Shown here: positions 7,855 through 18,006 of the stretch, piece by piece
Position numbering within the stretch: position 1 is the first letter of the stretch
How the letters are laid out: every line of letters begins with the position of its first letter
NCBI RefSeq assembly: GCF_034928825.1
Contig: NZ_JAYFUL010000032.1
Location: 4,596 to 68,595, forward strand
Direction: 5' to 3'
DNA: 64,000 nucleotides
DNA from: Arcicella aquatica
GTDB taxonomy: Bacteria > Bacteroidota > Bacteroidia > Cytophagales > Spirosomataceae
The notes under the pieces: model-generated
What the model saw: only the letters and a program-made list of their open reading frames with translations
The model's database searches: none
What the model was told of the DNA's origin: nothing
Translations under genes and position numbers: made by a program

Positions 7855-8273
7855 AAAGAATACTCTTAATTCTATCATTATTGACAGCTGGATTTGTCAA
7901 TAATGCAAATGCTCAAGCCAAAGAGAAAGAACATAAAATTGTATTTCATTTAGCATCGAGCGATACACTCGTACATAAATCCTTGGTTAAGCAAATTAAC
8001 AATGTTTTGGATTATTGGAAAACGGCTAAAATTGAAGTTGTTGTTCACAATAATGGTATAGGGTTTATGAAAATTGAAGAAGCCAAAACTGCCAAAGAGA
8101 TACAATCGCTTACTGAAAAAGGTGTTGTGTTTGCGGTTTGTGAAAACACAATGAAACAACGTCATTTGGAAAAAAAGCAAATACTTCCTTCTGCCACTTT
8201 TGTCCCTGTTGGTATTGCTGAAATTGTATTGAAAGAGGAAGACGGTTGGTCATATATAAAAGCTGGGTTTTAA
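7851..8273 (+). CDS. Secreted DsrE/DsrF-like sulfur-relay protein
   Basis: 140 residues. A Sec signal peptide (MKRILLILSLLTAGFVNNANAQA) precedes a DsrE fold: KIVFHLASSDTLVHKSLVKQINNVLDYW, IEVVVHNNGIGFM and VVFAVCENTMKQRHL, with the conserved Cys of the family. It overlaps the tsdA stop by four bases, so they are co-translated. DsrE proteins bind sulfur as Cys persulfide; here it would act in the periplasm beside the thiosulfate dehydrogenase. Confidence 0.82.
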   Translation: MKRILLILSLLTAGFVNNANAQAKEKEHKIVFHLASSDTLVHKSLVKQINNVLDYWKTAKIEVVVHNNGIGFMKIEEAKTAKEIQSLTEKGVVFAVCENTMKQRHLEKKQILPSATFVPVGIAEIVLKEEDGWSYIKAGF

Positions 8274-8391
8274 AAAACGAGTTTTGTAAAAAAATAACCT
8301 ATTACATAGTTTTCAGACAAGATGCCAAAATTTTGGATGCTCCCCAAGAATTGTTAAGCAAAGTTTATGGCGTTGATTATAAATTTGTTTG
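8274..8391 (+). pseudogene. C-terminal gene scrap
   Basis: A short open stretch ends in QDAKILDAPQELLSKVYGVDYKFV and a stop at about 8390. It reads like the tail of a lost gene between the DsrE gene and the next operator. The family is not recognised. Confidence 0.25.
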
Positions 8392-8393
8392 AG

Positions 8394-8438
8394 TGTAACA
8401 ATTGTCACGAACTCTAAAATATCCTGATTCTAATTTTG
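8394..8438 (+). promoter_or_regulatory. Crp/Fnr-type operator plus -7 box before the porin/transporter operon
   Basis: TGTAACAATTGTCACG (8394-8409), then TAATTTTG 21 bases after its end (8431-8438). The porin ATG is 54 bases after the operator. Confidence 0.75.
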
Positions 8439-8462
8439 TAAAATATTATTTTGCAAAATTAG

Positions 8463-9860
8463 ATGAAGAGAAAAATTACGATTATAATATTGCTACTCTT
8501 ATGGGCTAATATTAATTATAGTCAGGATATTAATGATAGAAATGGCATTGTAAAAGATACCAATAATCTTGCGGAAGCATTTTTAAAAGGAACGTTTTAT
8601 GGACAATTTCGTCTATTGTCCATCGTAACCAATAATCAGAATGAGCTTTCCGATTATCATGCCACTGCCGTAGGTTTAGGTTTTGGTTATCAGTCAGCTT
8701 ATTATAAAGGATTCCAGATAAATATTGGGTGCTTTCTGACACAAGATATTGTTTCATCCGATTTTACAGTTCAAGACCCAACAACCAAGGCAAACAACCG
8801 TTATGAAGTTGGAATGTATGATTTAGCGGATGTAAATAGGAAAAACTTACTCTTTCGTTTACAGATGTTTTATCTGAAATATAGGTTCAAGAATTCATCG
8901 GTTTTAGTTGGTAATTATACTCCCCAAAATCTATTTATCAATGCCCAAGACGGAAGAATGTCACCCACTATGGTTCAAGGAGTGGTATTAACCCTAAACC
9001 CAAATAAAAAGATTCAAATTAAATTAGACTTAATTTTGGGTGTTTCTCCACGTTCAACTACTCATTGGTATTCAGTTGAAAACTCACTGGGATATTATCC
9101 ATCTGGGGTCAATTTGAACGGGACAAAGTCACAATATTTTGGTAATATTTCAAGTGCAGGGATTGGGATATTGGATGTAAATTATATGCCCATTCCACGG
9201 TTAAAGATATTAATGGGCAATATTTTAGCGGAAAACATTTTCAATACGGCTTATATTAAAGCAGAATACACTCATAACCTTAATAATACTCAGAAGTTTT
9301 TGATTGGAGCGATGTTTATCACTCAGAATTCGGATGGAAACGGTGGAAATTCGGATATCTTGAAGACATATTATCCAACTCATAATAAATCAAATATCAT
9401 TAATGCCAGAATTAGATATACTACTAAAATGGTTGAAAGTTCCATTAATTTTGGCAGAATTACAGCGGATGGACGGTATTTAATGCCTCGTGAATGGGGT
9501 GTTGAACAGTTTTATACTTTTCTACCAAGAGAACGAATAGAAGGTTCGGGGGATGTTTGGGCATATTCGGCAAAAATAGCTAAAAACTGGTTCAATAAGT
9601 CGCTCAAAACTGAATTGGGTTATGGATATTATAGGCTTCCCGATGTCAAAAATACGAACCTGAATAAGTACGGAATACCTTCATTTTCGCAATTTACAGC
9701 TTCTATAAATTATCAATTTAGAGGATTTTTAAAGGGAACAAATGCTCAATTTCTTTATGTTCAAAAAAATAATCAAGGTGAGATATACGACAATGAGCGC
9801 TATATAATTAATAAAGTAAATATGTCACAACTAAATTTTATACTCAACTATCAATTTTAA
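8463..9860 (+). CDS. Outer-membrane porin-like beta-barrel protein
   Basis: 465 residues with a signal peptide (MKRKITIIILLLLWANINYS) and a body of alternating aromatic/hydrophobic beta strands, ending in LNFILNYQF with the terminal Phe typical of outer-membrane barrels. The pattern (LKGTFYGQFRLLSIVTN, FRLQMFYLKYRF, AYSAKIAKNW) recalls OprD-type porins. It precedes the two-part sulfur transporter by four bases, so it likely admits thiosulfate or a related anion through the outer membrane. That substrate is inferred from context. Confidence 0.72.
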   Translation: MKRKITIIILLLLWANINYSQDINDRNGIVKDTNNLAEAFLKGTFYGQFRLLSIVTNNQNELSDYHATAVGLGFGYQSAYYKGFQINIGCFLTQDIVSSDFTVQDPTTKANNRYEVGMYDLADVNRKNLLFRLQMFYLKYRFKNSSVLVGNYTPQNLFINAQDGRMSPTMVQGVVLTLNPNKKIQIKLDLILGVSPRSTTHWYSVENSLGYYPSGVNLNGTKSQYFGNISSAGIGILDVNYMPIPRLKILMGNILAENIFNTAYIKAEYTHNLNNTQKFLIGAMFITQNSDGNGGNSDILKTYYPTHNKSNIINARIRYTTKMVESSINFGRITADGRYLMPREWGVEQFYTFLPRERIEGSGDVWAYSAKIAKNWFNKSLKTELGYGYYRLPDVKNTNLNKYGIPSFSQFTASINYQFRGFLKGTNAQFLYVQKNNQGEIYDNERYIINKVNMSQLNFILNYQF

Positions 9861-9863
9861 TTA

Positions 9864-10439
9864 ATGCAAAACATTTTAGATATTATTCGTAACCCGTGGC
9901 CTTGGTATCTGGCTGGTCCAATGATTGGTTTAACAGTACCAATGCTTTTATTAATTGGCAATAAATCTTTCGGAATTTCATCATCACTTCGTCACGTTTG
10001 TGCCGCTTGCTTTCCTGCTGATATATCCTTTTTTAAGTATGATTGGAAAAAAGAAATTTGGAATTTAGTATTCGTTTTAGGCACTTTTTTGGGCGGAATG
10101 ATTGCAACAAATTTATTAGCCAATCCTAACACATTTGTTATTTCACAAGCCACAATTACGGATTTGAGAGCCTTAGGAATTCAAGATTTTTCTGGTATAA
10201 TGCCCGTTGATTTATTCAGTACAGCTGTTTTATTTTCATTAAAAGGCTTAATTTTCTTCGTATTAGGTGGTTTCTTGGTAGGTTTTGGTACCCGTTGGGC
10301 GGGTGGTTGTACTTCTGGACACGCTATTATGGGGCTTTCAAATTTACAAGTTCCTTCGCTAATCGCCACTTGTTGTTTCATGGTTGGCGGTTTTACAATG
10401 ACCCATTTATTAATGCCTTACATTTTTAAATTATTCTAA
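9864..10439 (+). CDS. YeeE/YedE-type thiosulfate transporter, first half
   Basis: 191 residues with four to five membrane helices. WAGGCTSGHAIMGLSNLQVPS is the conserved cysteine signature of the YeeE/YedE family, and RHVCAACFP near residue 45 supplies the other cysteines. In YeeE these cysteines hand thiosulfate through the membrane. The partner half follows after 15 bases, as in many split versions. Confidence 0.85.
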   Translation: MQNILDIIRNPWPWYLAGPMIGLTVPMLLLIGNKSFGISSSLRHVCAACFPADISFFKYDWKKEIWNLVFVLGTFLGGMIATNLLANPNTFVISQATITDLRALGIQDFSGIMPVDLFSTAVLFSLKGLIFFVLGGFLVGFGTRWAGGCTSGHAIMGLSNLQVPSLIATCCFMVGGFTMTHLLMPYIFKLF

Positions 10440-10454
10440 AAATCACATTTCAAA

Positions 10455-10958
10455 ATGAAAAATACACAAATAAAATCAAGTCCAATACAGAACAACGATC
10501 CTTTTGTATGTGATGCACCAAATGATATAACAAAAAAAGAAACTTGGACAGATAATCTTAAATATCTATTCGTAGGAATTATGTTCGGAATTGTTTTTGT
10601 GAAAGCCGAAATCGTATCTTGGTTCAGAATTCAAGAAATGTTTCGTTTACAAAGTTTCCACATGTATGGGGTTATCGGCAGTGCAGTGATTGTAGGAATG
10701 ATTTCAGTATTTTTGATTAAGGAGTTTAATATCAAAACCTTAGATGGAGAAAGAGTTGTTTTTCATCCTAAAAAATTTCAAAAAGGTCAAATCTTCGGAG
10801 GGCTTATCTTTGGATTAGGCTGGGCAATTACAGGAGCCTGTCCTGGCCCATTATTTGCACAAATTGGTAGTGGATATGTGGTCGTAATAGTTACTTTATT
10901 GAGTGCAATTGCGGGTACATGGACGTATGGTTATTTCAAAGAAAAATTACCAAATTAA
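10455..10958 (+). CDS. YeeE/YedE-type transporter, second half (DUF6691-like)
   Basis: 167 residues; a polar N-terminus of about 35 residues is followed by four helices. LIFGLGWAITGACPGPLFAQIGSG is the second conserved YeeE/YedE cysteine block. Together with the upstream half it should form the complete inner-membrane channel for thiosulfate or a related sulfur compound. The small overlap-free spacing to both neighbours indicates one operon. Confidence 0.85.
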   Translation: MKNTQIKSSPIQNNDPFVCDAPNDITKKETWTDNLKYLFVGIMFGIVFVKAEIVSWFRIQEMFRLQSFHMYGVIGSAVIVGMISVFLIKEFNIKTLDGERVVFHPKKFQKGQIFGGLIFGLGWAITGACPGPLFAQIGSGYVVVIVTLLSAIAGTWTYGYFKEKLPN

Positions 10959-10969
10959 ATTCATAAAAC

Positions 10970-11602
10970 ATGGAAAATTCTAATCGTAAGAGCCATTGGG
11001 AAAATATTTATCAAACTAAAAATTTGACGGACGTTAGTTGGTATCAATCCAAACCAGTAACTTCTTTATCATTTTTTGACAAATTTAAGGTACCCCAAAA
11101 TGCCAAAATTATTGATGTAGGCGGGGGAGATAGCCTTTTGGTTGATTTTCTTTTGGATAAGGGTTATACTGATTTAACAGTTTTAGATATTTCGGAATCA
11201 TCTTTAAAAAAAGCTCAAGACAGATTAGGAAATCGTGCAATACTTGTGAAATGGATTGTTACGGATGTTACTGAGTTTGTACCAAATGAAAAGTATGATT
11301 TTTGGCATGATAGAGCTGCATTTCATTTTTTAACCAATGATTCTGAAATTCAGAATTATTTGAAAAATATAAATGAGAATATAGCACATTTGGGAATTTT
11401 AGTATTGGGCACTTTCTCAGAAAAAGGACCTAACAAATGCAGCGGAATAGCGATAAAACAGTATTCAAAAAAAACTTTAGTGAAAACAATCGGCAATTAT
11501 TTTAAGAAGGTAGTTTGTTTAACTGAAAACCATGTAACGCCATTTGATACTATTCAGAACTTTGTATATTGTAGTTTCATTAAAAATGAGATGGCTTCTT
11601 GA
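10970..11602 (+). CDS. Class I SAM-dependent methyltransferase
   Basis: 210 residues. The SAM-binding motif I is AKIIDVGGGDSLLVDFLL, motif II LTVLDISESSLKKAQDRL, and the post-I acidic region YDFWHDRAAFHFL; the WYQSKP segment near the start is common in this group. Such genes occur next to sulfur transporters and may methylate thiols, but the substrate cannot be read here. It follows the transporter by 11 bases and closes the operon. Confidence 0.75.
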   Translation: MENSNRKSHWENIYQTKNLTDVSWYQSKPVTSLSFFDKFKVPQNAKIIDVGGGDSLLVDFLLDKGYTDLTVLDISESSLKKAQDRLGNRAILVKWIVTDVTEFVPNEKYDFWHDRAAFHFLTNDSEIQNYLKNINENIAHLGILVLGTFSEKGPNKCSGIAIKQYSKKTLVKTIGNYFKKVVCLTENHVTPFDTIQNFVYCSFIKNEMAS

Positions 11603-11874
11603 AAATAATACTATCTATAATAAACCTCAAAAATGGGTTTTAAAGTCATAGATTATGATGAAAGCCAATTTAATGTCGATCCCATTGATTTACTTTATTT
11701 CGTTGTGCCTTGCATCTTTTTACTAACTACATTTTTTTCAGAATAGCCCGCAGAATATGGATAAATATTTTTGTTTTTTACGACAAAGAAAAAGCTGAAT
11801 TGCTATTTCCCCAATGATTAATTTAATGATATATTGATAGAAATACTGAGTTTTTTCATAAATAATAGTTTATA
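11603..11874 (+). other. Non-coding stretch with gene scraps
   Basis: A short frame at about 11632 (MGFKVIDYDESQFNVDPIDLLYF) ends quickly and is not followed by a homologous frame. No complete gene, repeat or hairpin was found. Confidence 0.4.
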
Positions 11875-11919
11875 TGTGATATTTGTCACCGAATAACCAC
11901 TTATAATTATACAATTTTG
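11875..11919 (+). promoter_or_regulatory. Crp/Fnr-type operator plus -7 box before sqr
   Basis: TGTGATATTTGTCACC (11875-11890) and CAATTTTG 21 bases after its end (11912-11919). The ATG is 60 bases after the operator. Confidence 0.72.
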
Positions 11920-11949
11920 ATAAAATTCATAACTCAATATATTTAATCC

Positions 11950-13155
11950 ATGAGTAAGCATTATCAAATTCTTATCGTAGGTGGGGGAAACGCAGGTCTA
12001 TCTGCAGCGGCTCAACTCCTTATACAAAAATCTTCTTTAAATATCGGGATTATTGAGCCATCAGAGAAGCACTATTATCAACCTGCCTGGACGTTGGTAG
12101 GTGCGGGAGAGTTTGATATTAATGCCACTGAAAAACGAATGGCTGATTATATCCCCAAAGGAGCTAATTGGATAAAAGATGCTGTGAGTACCTTCCAACC
12201 AGAGCAAAATCAATCAACATGTAAAAGCGGTAAAAAATATACCTACGATGCCCTAATCGTTGCTCCTGGTATACAAATTGATTGGGGGAAAATAAAAGGA
12301 TTTAAAGAAACACTTGGGAAAAATCAGGTTTCAAGTAATTATTCCTTTGACGTAGCTCCTTATACGTGGGAACTTATCAAGAATTTTGAGGGAGGAACAG
12401 CTGTATTTACCAATCCATCCACACCGATAAAGTGCGGTGGAGCTCCTCATAAAATCATGTATTTAGCTTGCGATTATTGGCGCAAGAAAGGTATTTTGGA
12501 TAAATGTAATGTACATTATATTTCTGGTGCAAGTGTTATTTTTGGTGTAAAAGAATATGCCGTAACATTGTCTAAAGTAGTAGCAAAAAATAATATTCAT
12601 GTCCATTTTTTTAGTAATACCGTAGAAATCGATGGAGCTAACAAAACGGTTTATTATGAAGAAAAAAATGCAGATGGTTTCACTGAACTCAAAGAAATGA
12701 AGTTTGATATTTGTCATGCTGTACCACCTCAATCAGCCCCTGATTTTATTAAAAATAGTCCATTAGCGGATGCTAATAATCCACTTGGTTACGTTGAAAT
12801 CAACAAAAATACGATGCAACATAGTCGTTTTCCTAATGTTTTTGCATGTGGAGATAGTGTAAATGCCCCTTGTAGTAAAACGGGAGCAGCCATCAGAAAA
12901 CAAGTTCCAGTTGTTGTAGAAAATCTGTTGTCATTTTTGAACAATAAAGAATGTGGTGCCCAATATGATGGATATAGCGCTTGTCCAATTCCTACACAGT
13001 ATGGCAAATTGATGTTAGCAGAGTTTGACTACACCAATACGCCTAAAATGACTTTCCCATTTGACCAAGCAGTCCCAAGATGGACGATGTGGATTATGAA
13101 AAAATATTTATTGCCTTGGTTATATTGGAACAAAATATTAAAAGGTAGGGCTTAA
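11950..13155 (+). CDS. sqr: Sulfide:quinone oxidoreductase
   Basis: 401 residues. The FAD-binding GGGNAGLSAAAQL near the N-terminus, HYYQPAWTLVGAG, the redox cysteine in TPIKCGGAPHKIMYLA and a second one in YSACPIPTQYG, and the C-terminal amphipathic end (WTMWIMKKYLLPWLYW) are those of type II SQR, related to mitochondrial SQOR. The enzyme oxidises sulfide at the membrane, reduces quinone and makes the persulfide that the dioxygenase fusion consumes. It has its own operator and promoter, so it is a separate unit of the same regulon. Confidence 0.9.
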   Translation: MSKHYQILIVGGGNAGLSAAAQLLIQKSSLNIGIIEPSEKHYYQPAWTLVGAGEFDINATEKRMADYIPKGANWIKDAVSTFQPEQNQSTCKSGKKYTYDALIVAPGIQIDWGKIKGFKETLGKNQVSSNYSFDVAPYTWELIKNFEGGTAVFTNPSTPIKCGGAPHKIMYLACDYWRKKGILDKCNVHYISGASVIFGVKEYAVTLSKVVAKNNIHVHFFSNTVEIDGANKTVYYEEKNADGFTELKEMKFDICHAVPPQSAPDFIKNSPLADANNPLGYVEINKNTMQHSRFPNVFACGDSVNAPCSKTGAAIRKQVPVVVENLLSFLNNKECGAQYDGYSACPIPTQYGKLMLAEFDYTNTPKMTFPFDQAVPRWTMWIMKKYLLPWLYWNKILKGRA

Positions 13156-13217
13156 AACAAAAGCTTGCTTAAATCGATTTTCAGGGCTTTTATCGCTATG
13201 ATTCGGGTGATTAGGAT

Positions 13218-13250
13218 GGTTTTATCAAACCTCGAAAATTTGATAAAACC
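13218..13250 (+). terminator. Hairpin after sqr
   Basis: GGTTTTATCAAA (13218-13229) and TTTGATAAAACC (13239-13250) form a 12-bp perfect stem, about 60 bases after the sqr stop, followed by a T-rich stretch. A TTG-started frame across it (13165-13362) was not accepted as a gene. Confidence 0.5.
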
Positions 13251-13456
13251 TCTTTCATTTAAACGATTCTCAACTAATATTTTGGCAATAGCAGCTCTAC
13301 CATTTTTGGGGGACTTAATGACTCATTTTCCTTTGATACAAGGATTATTCAAATACTTATGACATGGGAAAACACAATTAAAGAATTGCCGTATTGAGTA
13401 ATTGTTTTTTGGTTCTTAACAATTATTGGCGTAATCACTAATCCCATTAAGTTATT

Positions 13457-13484
13457 CAATTGTACTTTCAAATAAGTACAATTG
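13457..13484. terminator. Second hairpin between convergent genes
   Basis: CAATTGTACTT (13457-13467) and AAGTACAATTG (13474-13484) form an 11-bp perfect stem with a six-base loop. It lies between sqr (plus) and the minus-strand genes ending at 13625, so it may end transcription from both sides. Confidence 0.5.
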
Positions 13485-13624
13485 GATCTAGTAAAAATTA
13501 TATTAATTGGGGGTCTTTCTATAATTCAAAACCAATTCATCATCATATATTTAGCATTAAAACCTAAGTATTTAAAAATTTACTATCACATGTATATATT
13601 CATTAGAAACAAAAAATGTTTCTT

Positions 13625-14209
13625 TTAATATTGAGTGTTATTACTATGTGAAATCTTATATAATTCCACTATCCTCAATTTATTGTTAGGTGGAATTACA
13701 GTATCAATCGACTGACTCCATTTCAATAATTCCAAAGCATTTACAAAAGCAGTATCCTTAGCGAATACTTCTTTGATGTTCTTTCGATTCAACCAAATGA
13801 TTTCTGATTCAGGAGATTTACTGAAATAATATAAGTCATGATTACCGCTATCATCAAGTACAGATTTTTGATAAATCCAAAGGCCCTCATAGTTTAGCAG
13901 TTCAAAAAGTTCACCATTTCTAAAAACCCAATCATGCCCATTTTGTCTAAACCCCCACACATTTCTTAAATAGATTCGCGTTGTAAGATTCGGCATTTTG
14001 ATTTCAATCGTATTCAACCGAGGTAATTTTAGTTGATAGCCTTCTTTTTTATTTTGAAAACTATAGCTTAATCGGTGTAGGTTAAAGTCTTGAAGAGAAT
14101 GGTAAACCCCGTTATCAGGAATTACATCCTTGGATGTTAGGTTTTGACCTAACAATACCTCTCCATTTGTCATCATCAAGATGACAAATGCTAGCAGATA
14201 AACTCTCAT
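13625..14209 (-). CDS. Secreted hypothetical protein
   Basis: 194 residues with an N-terminal signal peptide (MRVYLLAFVILMMTNGEVLLG, cut near GQ). The body is mixed and contains RNVWGFRQNGHDWVFRNGELFELL and LYYFSKSPESEIIWLNRKNIKEVF, which suggests a small secreted beta-rich domain. No family was recognised. It starts 10 bases after the RND adaptor gene and probably shares its operon. Confidence 0.65.
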   Translation of the reverse strand: MRVYLLAFVILMMTNGEVLLGQNLTSKDVIPDNGVYHSLQDFNLHRLSYSFQNKKEGYQLKLPRLNTIEIKMPNLTTRIYLRNVWGFRQNGHDWVFRNGELFELLNYEGLWIYQKSVLDDSGNHDLYYFSKSPESEIIWLNRKNIKEVFAKDTAFVNALELLKWSQSIDTVIPPNNKLRIVELYKISHSNNTQY

Positions 14210-14219
14210 TATGTTATTC

Positions 14220-15332
14220 TTAGAAGTTAGTTTCAGATACTTTTAAAGAAGTTCCAGCTTTCATTTCATCATTAGCTGTTTTCAAAACAATATCACCTTT
14301 GTGTATATCTCCAAAAATCTCTGTTTTACCATCTGTTTCAATGCCTTTTTTTACATCTATCCATTTTGATTTTCCCCCTTCTATTTTTACAACAAAGCAT
14401 TTCTCCATAGTGGTGGTCACGGCTGAACTTGGCACTATAAGTGATTTATGCCCTCTTTCAATCGGTAAAATCACCTGTGCATACATACCAGAAACTAAAT
14501 TCATCTTTTGATTTGGCACTTCAATTTCAATGATTTCAGAACGAGTTTGTCTATCTACATTCTGAGCAATACGACTCACTTTTCCATTGAAAACCTTATC
14601 GGGCGAGCTCATCACAGTAAAAGTTACTAATTGATTTTTATGAATATCTTCAACATATCTTTCAGGAACTGGTATCTGTAAACGTAGCTTATTCTCTTGC
14701 TTAATGCTAAAAAGTGGCATCGCATTTTTATCATTGGGCCCTACAAAAGCACCTGGCGATAATTTACGATTTGTAATTACGCCATCAAACGGAGCTTTTA
14801 CTTTAAGATAACTATTCATTTCAAGAATTGATTGATAAACTGCACTTGTACCCAACAACGAAAGACTATCTGCCACAGTTTTTGAACGAGCCACGTCTAT
14901 GTCATTGGGCGATACTGCCCCAAGGGTTTGAGCCGCTTTTAATAAACGACGAAATACAGATTTACTTGCCATCAATTGAGCTTCGGAAGCACGTACTTTG
15001 GCATAAGCTTCTGCTAGTTGAGCATTGAGTTCGGGGGCTTCTAATTCTGCGAGTATATCACCAACCTTTACATGGTCACCGATATCTGCATGGATTTTTT
15101 TAATATAACTATTCACTTTAGAGAATAATTCTGTTTCATAGAAACTCATTAATTCCCCAGGAATATGAAGTTCTTGTGTGGGTATGGTTTCTGCTACTTT
15201 TACAACTGGATAAACTATATCTTCACTATCCGAAATATTATCCTTAGTTTCAGTAGCTTGTGAAGAATTACAAGCATTTAAAAATGGAACCGTTGCAACA
15301 ATAGCAAAGAGAAAAATGATTTGACGTTTCAT
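14220..15332 (-). CDS. RND efflux periplasmic adaptor (HlyD/MFP family) lipoprotein
   Basis: 370 residues. The signal peptide ends in FLNACNSSQA, a lipobox with Cys21, so it is membrane-anchored. The lipoyl-like halves (YIKKIHADIGDHVKVGDILAELEAPEL and VKAPFDGVITNRKLSPGAFV) flank a coiled-coil hairpin (about 95-160), followed by a beta barrel (LRLQIPVPERYVEDI). It links the RND pump to the outer-membrane channel. The pump gene ends 12 bases upstream, giving the usual pump/adaptor operon, here without an outer-membrane factor. Confidence 0.88.
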   Translation of the reverse strand: MKRQIIFLFAIVATVPFLNACNSSQATETKDNISDSEDIVYPVVKVAETIPTQELHIPGELMSFYETELFSKVNSYIKKIHADIGDHVKVGDILAELEAPELNAQLAEAYAKVRASEAQLMASKSVFRRLLKAAQTLGAVSPNDIDVARSKTVADSLSLLGTSAVYQSILEMNSYLKVKAPFDGVITNRKLSPGAFVGPNDKNAMPLFSIKQENKLRLQIPVPERYVEDIHKNQLVTFTVMSSPDKVFNGKVSRIAQNVDRQTRSEIIEIEVPNQKMNLVSGMYAQVILPIERGHKSLIVPSSAVTTTMEKCFVVKIEGGKSKWIDVKKGIETDGKTEIFGDIHKGDIVLKTANDEMKAGTSLKVSETNF

Positions 15333-15344
15333 GAATTTTGGTTT

Positions 15345-18000
15345 TTAAACGTTTTCAACTAATACATTTTGATGGTCATAGTATTCACTATCAATATCTT
15401 CTGGATTGAGAGATACCGATTTGACCGAAGTTTTTCCTTGAATCGAAGCAAATACTAAAGGCAAAATTAGCAATGCGGCAAAAGTAGAGGCTACTAACCC
15501 ACCGATTACTGCTCTTCCAAGCGGAGCACTTTGTTCGCCAGATTCGCTCATTCCACTCGCCATTGGAATCATACCAACAACCATTGCAATGGAAGTCATC
15601 AAAATAGGCCGTAAACGAACTGCACCAGCTACTCTTGCTGCTTTTTGTGCATTTTTATAGGTTAATCTAAGACTTTCGGCATTAGTTACTAACAAAAGTG
15701 CATTGGCTACTGATACCCCAACAGACATAATAATACCCATATAAGATTGTAGGTTTAAGGTGCTGCCTGTCATTAATAAAATACTAATTGAACCCGCCAA
15801 TACCGCTGGTATAGTCACTAATACAACTAATGAAACCTTGAACGACTGATAATTGGCTGCCAATAATAAAAATATTACAACAACCGCTAATGCCAACCCT
15901 ATGCTCAAACTACCAAGCGTATCTTCTAATAATTTTGCCATACCTTTTAGGGCTACCACTGTCCCTTGGGGAGGGATTCCTGCGGCTTTAATGGCATTAT
16001 TAACATCCATGGTAGCACTGCCTAAATCCTTTTTGAAAATATTGGATGAAACCGTAATAATTCGCCGAGGGCCAACTCTATCATATTCGCCAGGAATTGT
16101 TACTTTTTTGATACTGGCTACATCACCTAGCGTAGGTCTTAATTGGCCAGCCACCAAGGGAATATTCTCTATATCCTCTACTGAAGACATTTGATATTCG
16201 GGCAATTGTACTTGAACTTGATAAGCAAAGCCTTTCTTTTGGTCTAGCCAAAAGTTTTTAGCAGTAAATCTACTAGATGATGTAGCTGCCACTAACGATT
16301 TTGCTACTTCATCTGCCGAAAGTCCAAATTGTGAAACCCTCACTCTATCTACTTGAATATCAAAGGTTGGATAATTAAGTGGTTGATTGATTCTAATATC
16401 ACGGAGATATGGTATCTTCTTTAACTGGCTTATCAGTTTATTAGCAAATTGCTGTCCATCACCCAAATCCTTACTCCCAATCATGATTTCAATCGGAGTT
16501 AATGCTCCTTGGCTCATGATTTTATCCGTAAGTTCAATTGGTTCAAAAGACACATTGGTTTCTGGCATTTGCCGATGAATGCTGTTTCTTATTTTTTCTT
16601 TGAGTTCATCCAAGGATTTTACCTTATACCCCTCTCCTAAATTCACCTGTAAAACAGCTTCATGTGGTCCTGCATTAAATACATACAAAGCACTAGTACC
16701 ATAACTTGATGGTGTCATTCCCACAAAGGCAGAAGTAATATCAACATTCTTGTCTCCAACGATAGACTTAATAATGTCTATTGTTTTAATAACAGTCTGT
16801 TCAGTCTTTTCTATTCTTAAACCTTGTGGGGCAATTAATCTTAATTGAAATTGCCTAGAATGGTCAAGTTTGGGCATCATATCTTTACCAATGGTCAGAA
16901 AGCCAAAAACAAGTATGCCAAAACTGAGAATCAAATAAAGTGGGATTACGATTACTTTTTTGTCTAATAGAATATCTAACAAATGCAAATATTTTATTTT
17001 AAAGCGTTCAAATCCAGTGATTTTCTGCAAATTTCTTTCTTCATAATGCTCCATTTTTGTTTCTTGTACATTAGATAAATCATTCAAGATTTCCTTTGCA
17101 TGGGGTGTTTTATGTTCATGTCCCTTCAACCACCAGTTAGATAATACAGGTACAAGCGATTGCGAGAAAATATACGAGGCCACCATCGAAAAGCCTACCG
17201 CCAATGACAGTGGCATAAACATTCCTTTGGGTACTCCATTCATCAATAAAGCAGGTGCAAATACTGCCAAAATACAAAGTGTAATAAGTAAAAGTGGGAA
17301 GGATACTTCACGGGTAGCATCCAAAATAGCTCTTGATTTAGTTTTGCCCATCTCTAGATGCTGGTGGATATTTTCGATTACTACTGTGGCTTGATCTACC
17401 AAAATACCAATTGCCAAGGCTAGGCCTGATAGCGTCATGATATTAATAGTCTGTCCAGCCATATTCAAAGCCAATATGGCGGCAAGCAATGAAATTGGTA
17501 TCGTAACTATTACCACTAAGGAACTCCTCAAATCTCCTAAAAATAAATACACTACCAAGCCTGTGAGTAAAGCCCCTATTAAACCTTCGGAGGCCAAACT
17601 TTCGACGGCATTGATTACATAAACAGACTGGTCAAATTCATATTGTAATTTTATATAATCGGGTATTAATGACTGCATTTCAGGGAGTTTTGCTTTCAAA
17701 GCATTCACCACATCCATGGTAGATGCATCAGAAGTTTTGGTTAGCGGAATATAGACTGAGCGTTTCCCATTCACCAAAGCATAACCTACAGTTACATCTG
17801 AAGCATCTTCAACCGTAGCAATATCATGTAGAAAAACGGTTGGTCCTGATCCTTTGTGCAAGGGTATATTTAAAAAGTCCTCTACTTTTCCCATTACAGA
17901 ATTCATAGGAGTCATGTAAGTATAGTCGCCAACCCTTACATTTCCTGCTGGTGTAATCTGGTTGTTTTTCATAACAGCCTGAACAATTTCGTCTATAACG
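15345..18000 (-). pseudogene. RND efflux pump, N-terminus missing
   Basis: At least 875 residues of an AcrB-type pump (normally about 1,050). Visible are the fourth-helix region ALAIGILVDQATVVIENIHQHLEM with the proton-relay Asp, TRPILMTS-like LRPILMTSIAMVVGMIP and the C-terminal GGLVASTFAALLILPLVF. The first about 190 residues, including helix 1 and the start of the porter domain, are absent: at about 17,990 the sequence turns into a plus-strand polymerase gene. The first ATG (17,970-17,972) is internal, and the open frame continues upstream as DEIVQAV. A protein without helix 1 is unlikely to work. Confidence 0.85.
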
Positions 18001-18006
18001 TGGGAT

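Noticed and set aside
13165..13362. 65-residue TTG-started frame after sqr
   Set aside because: It runs through a perfect hairpin, has no family and is not preceded by a promoter; taken as non-coding.
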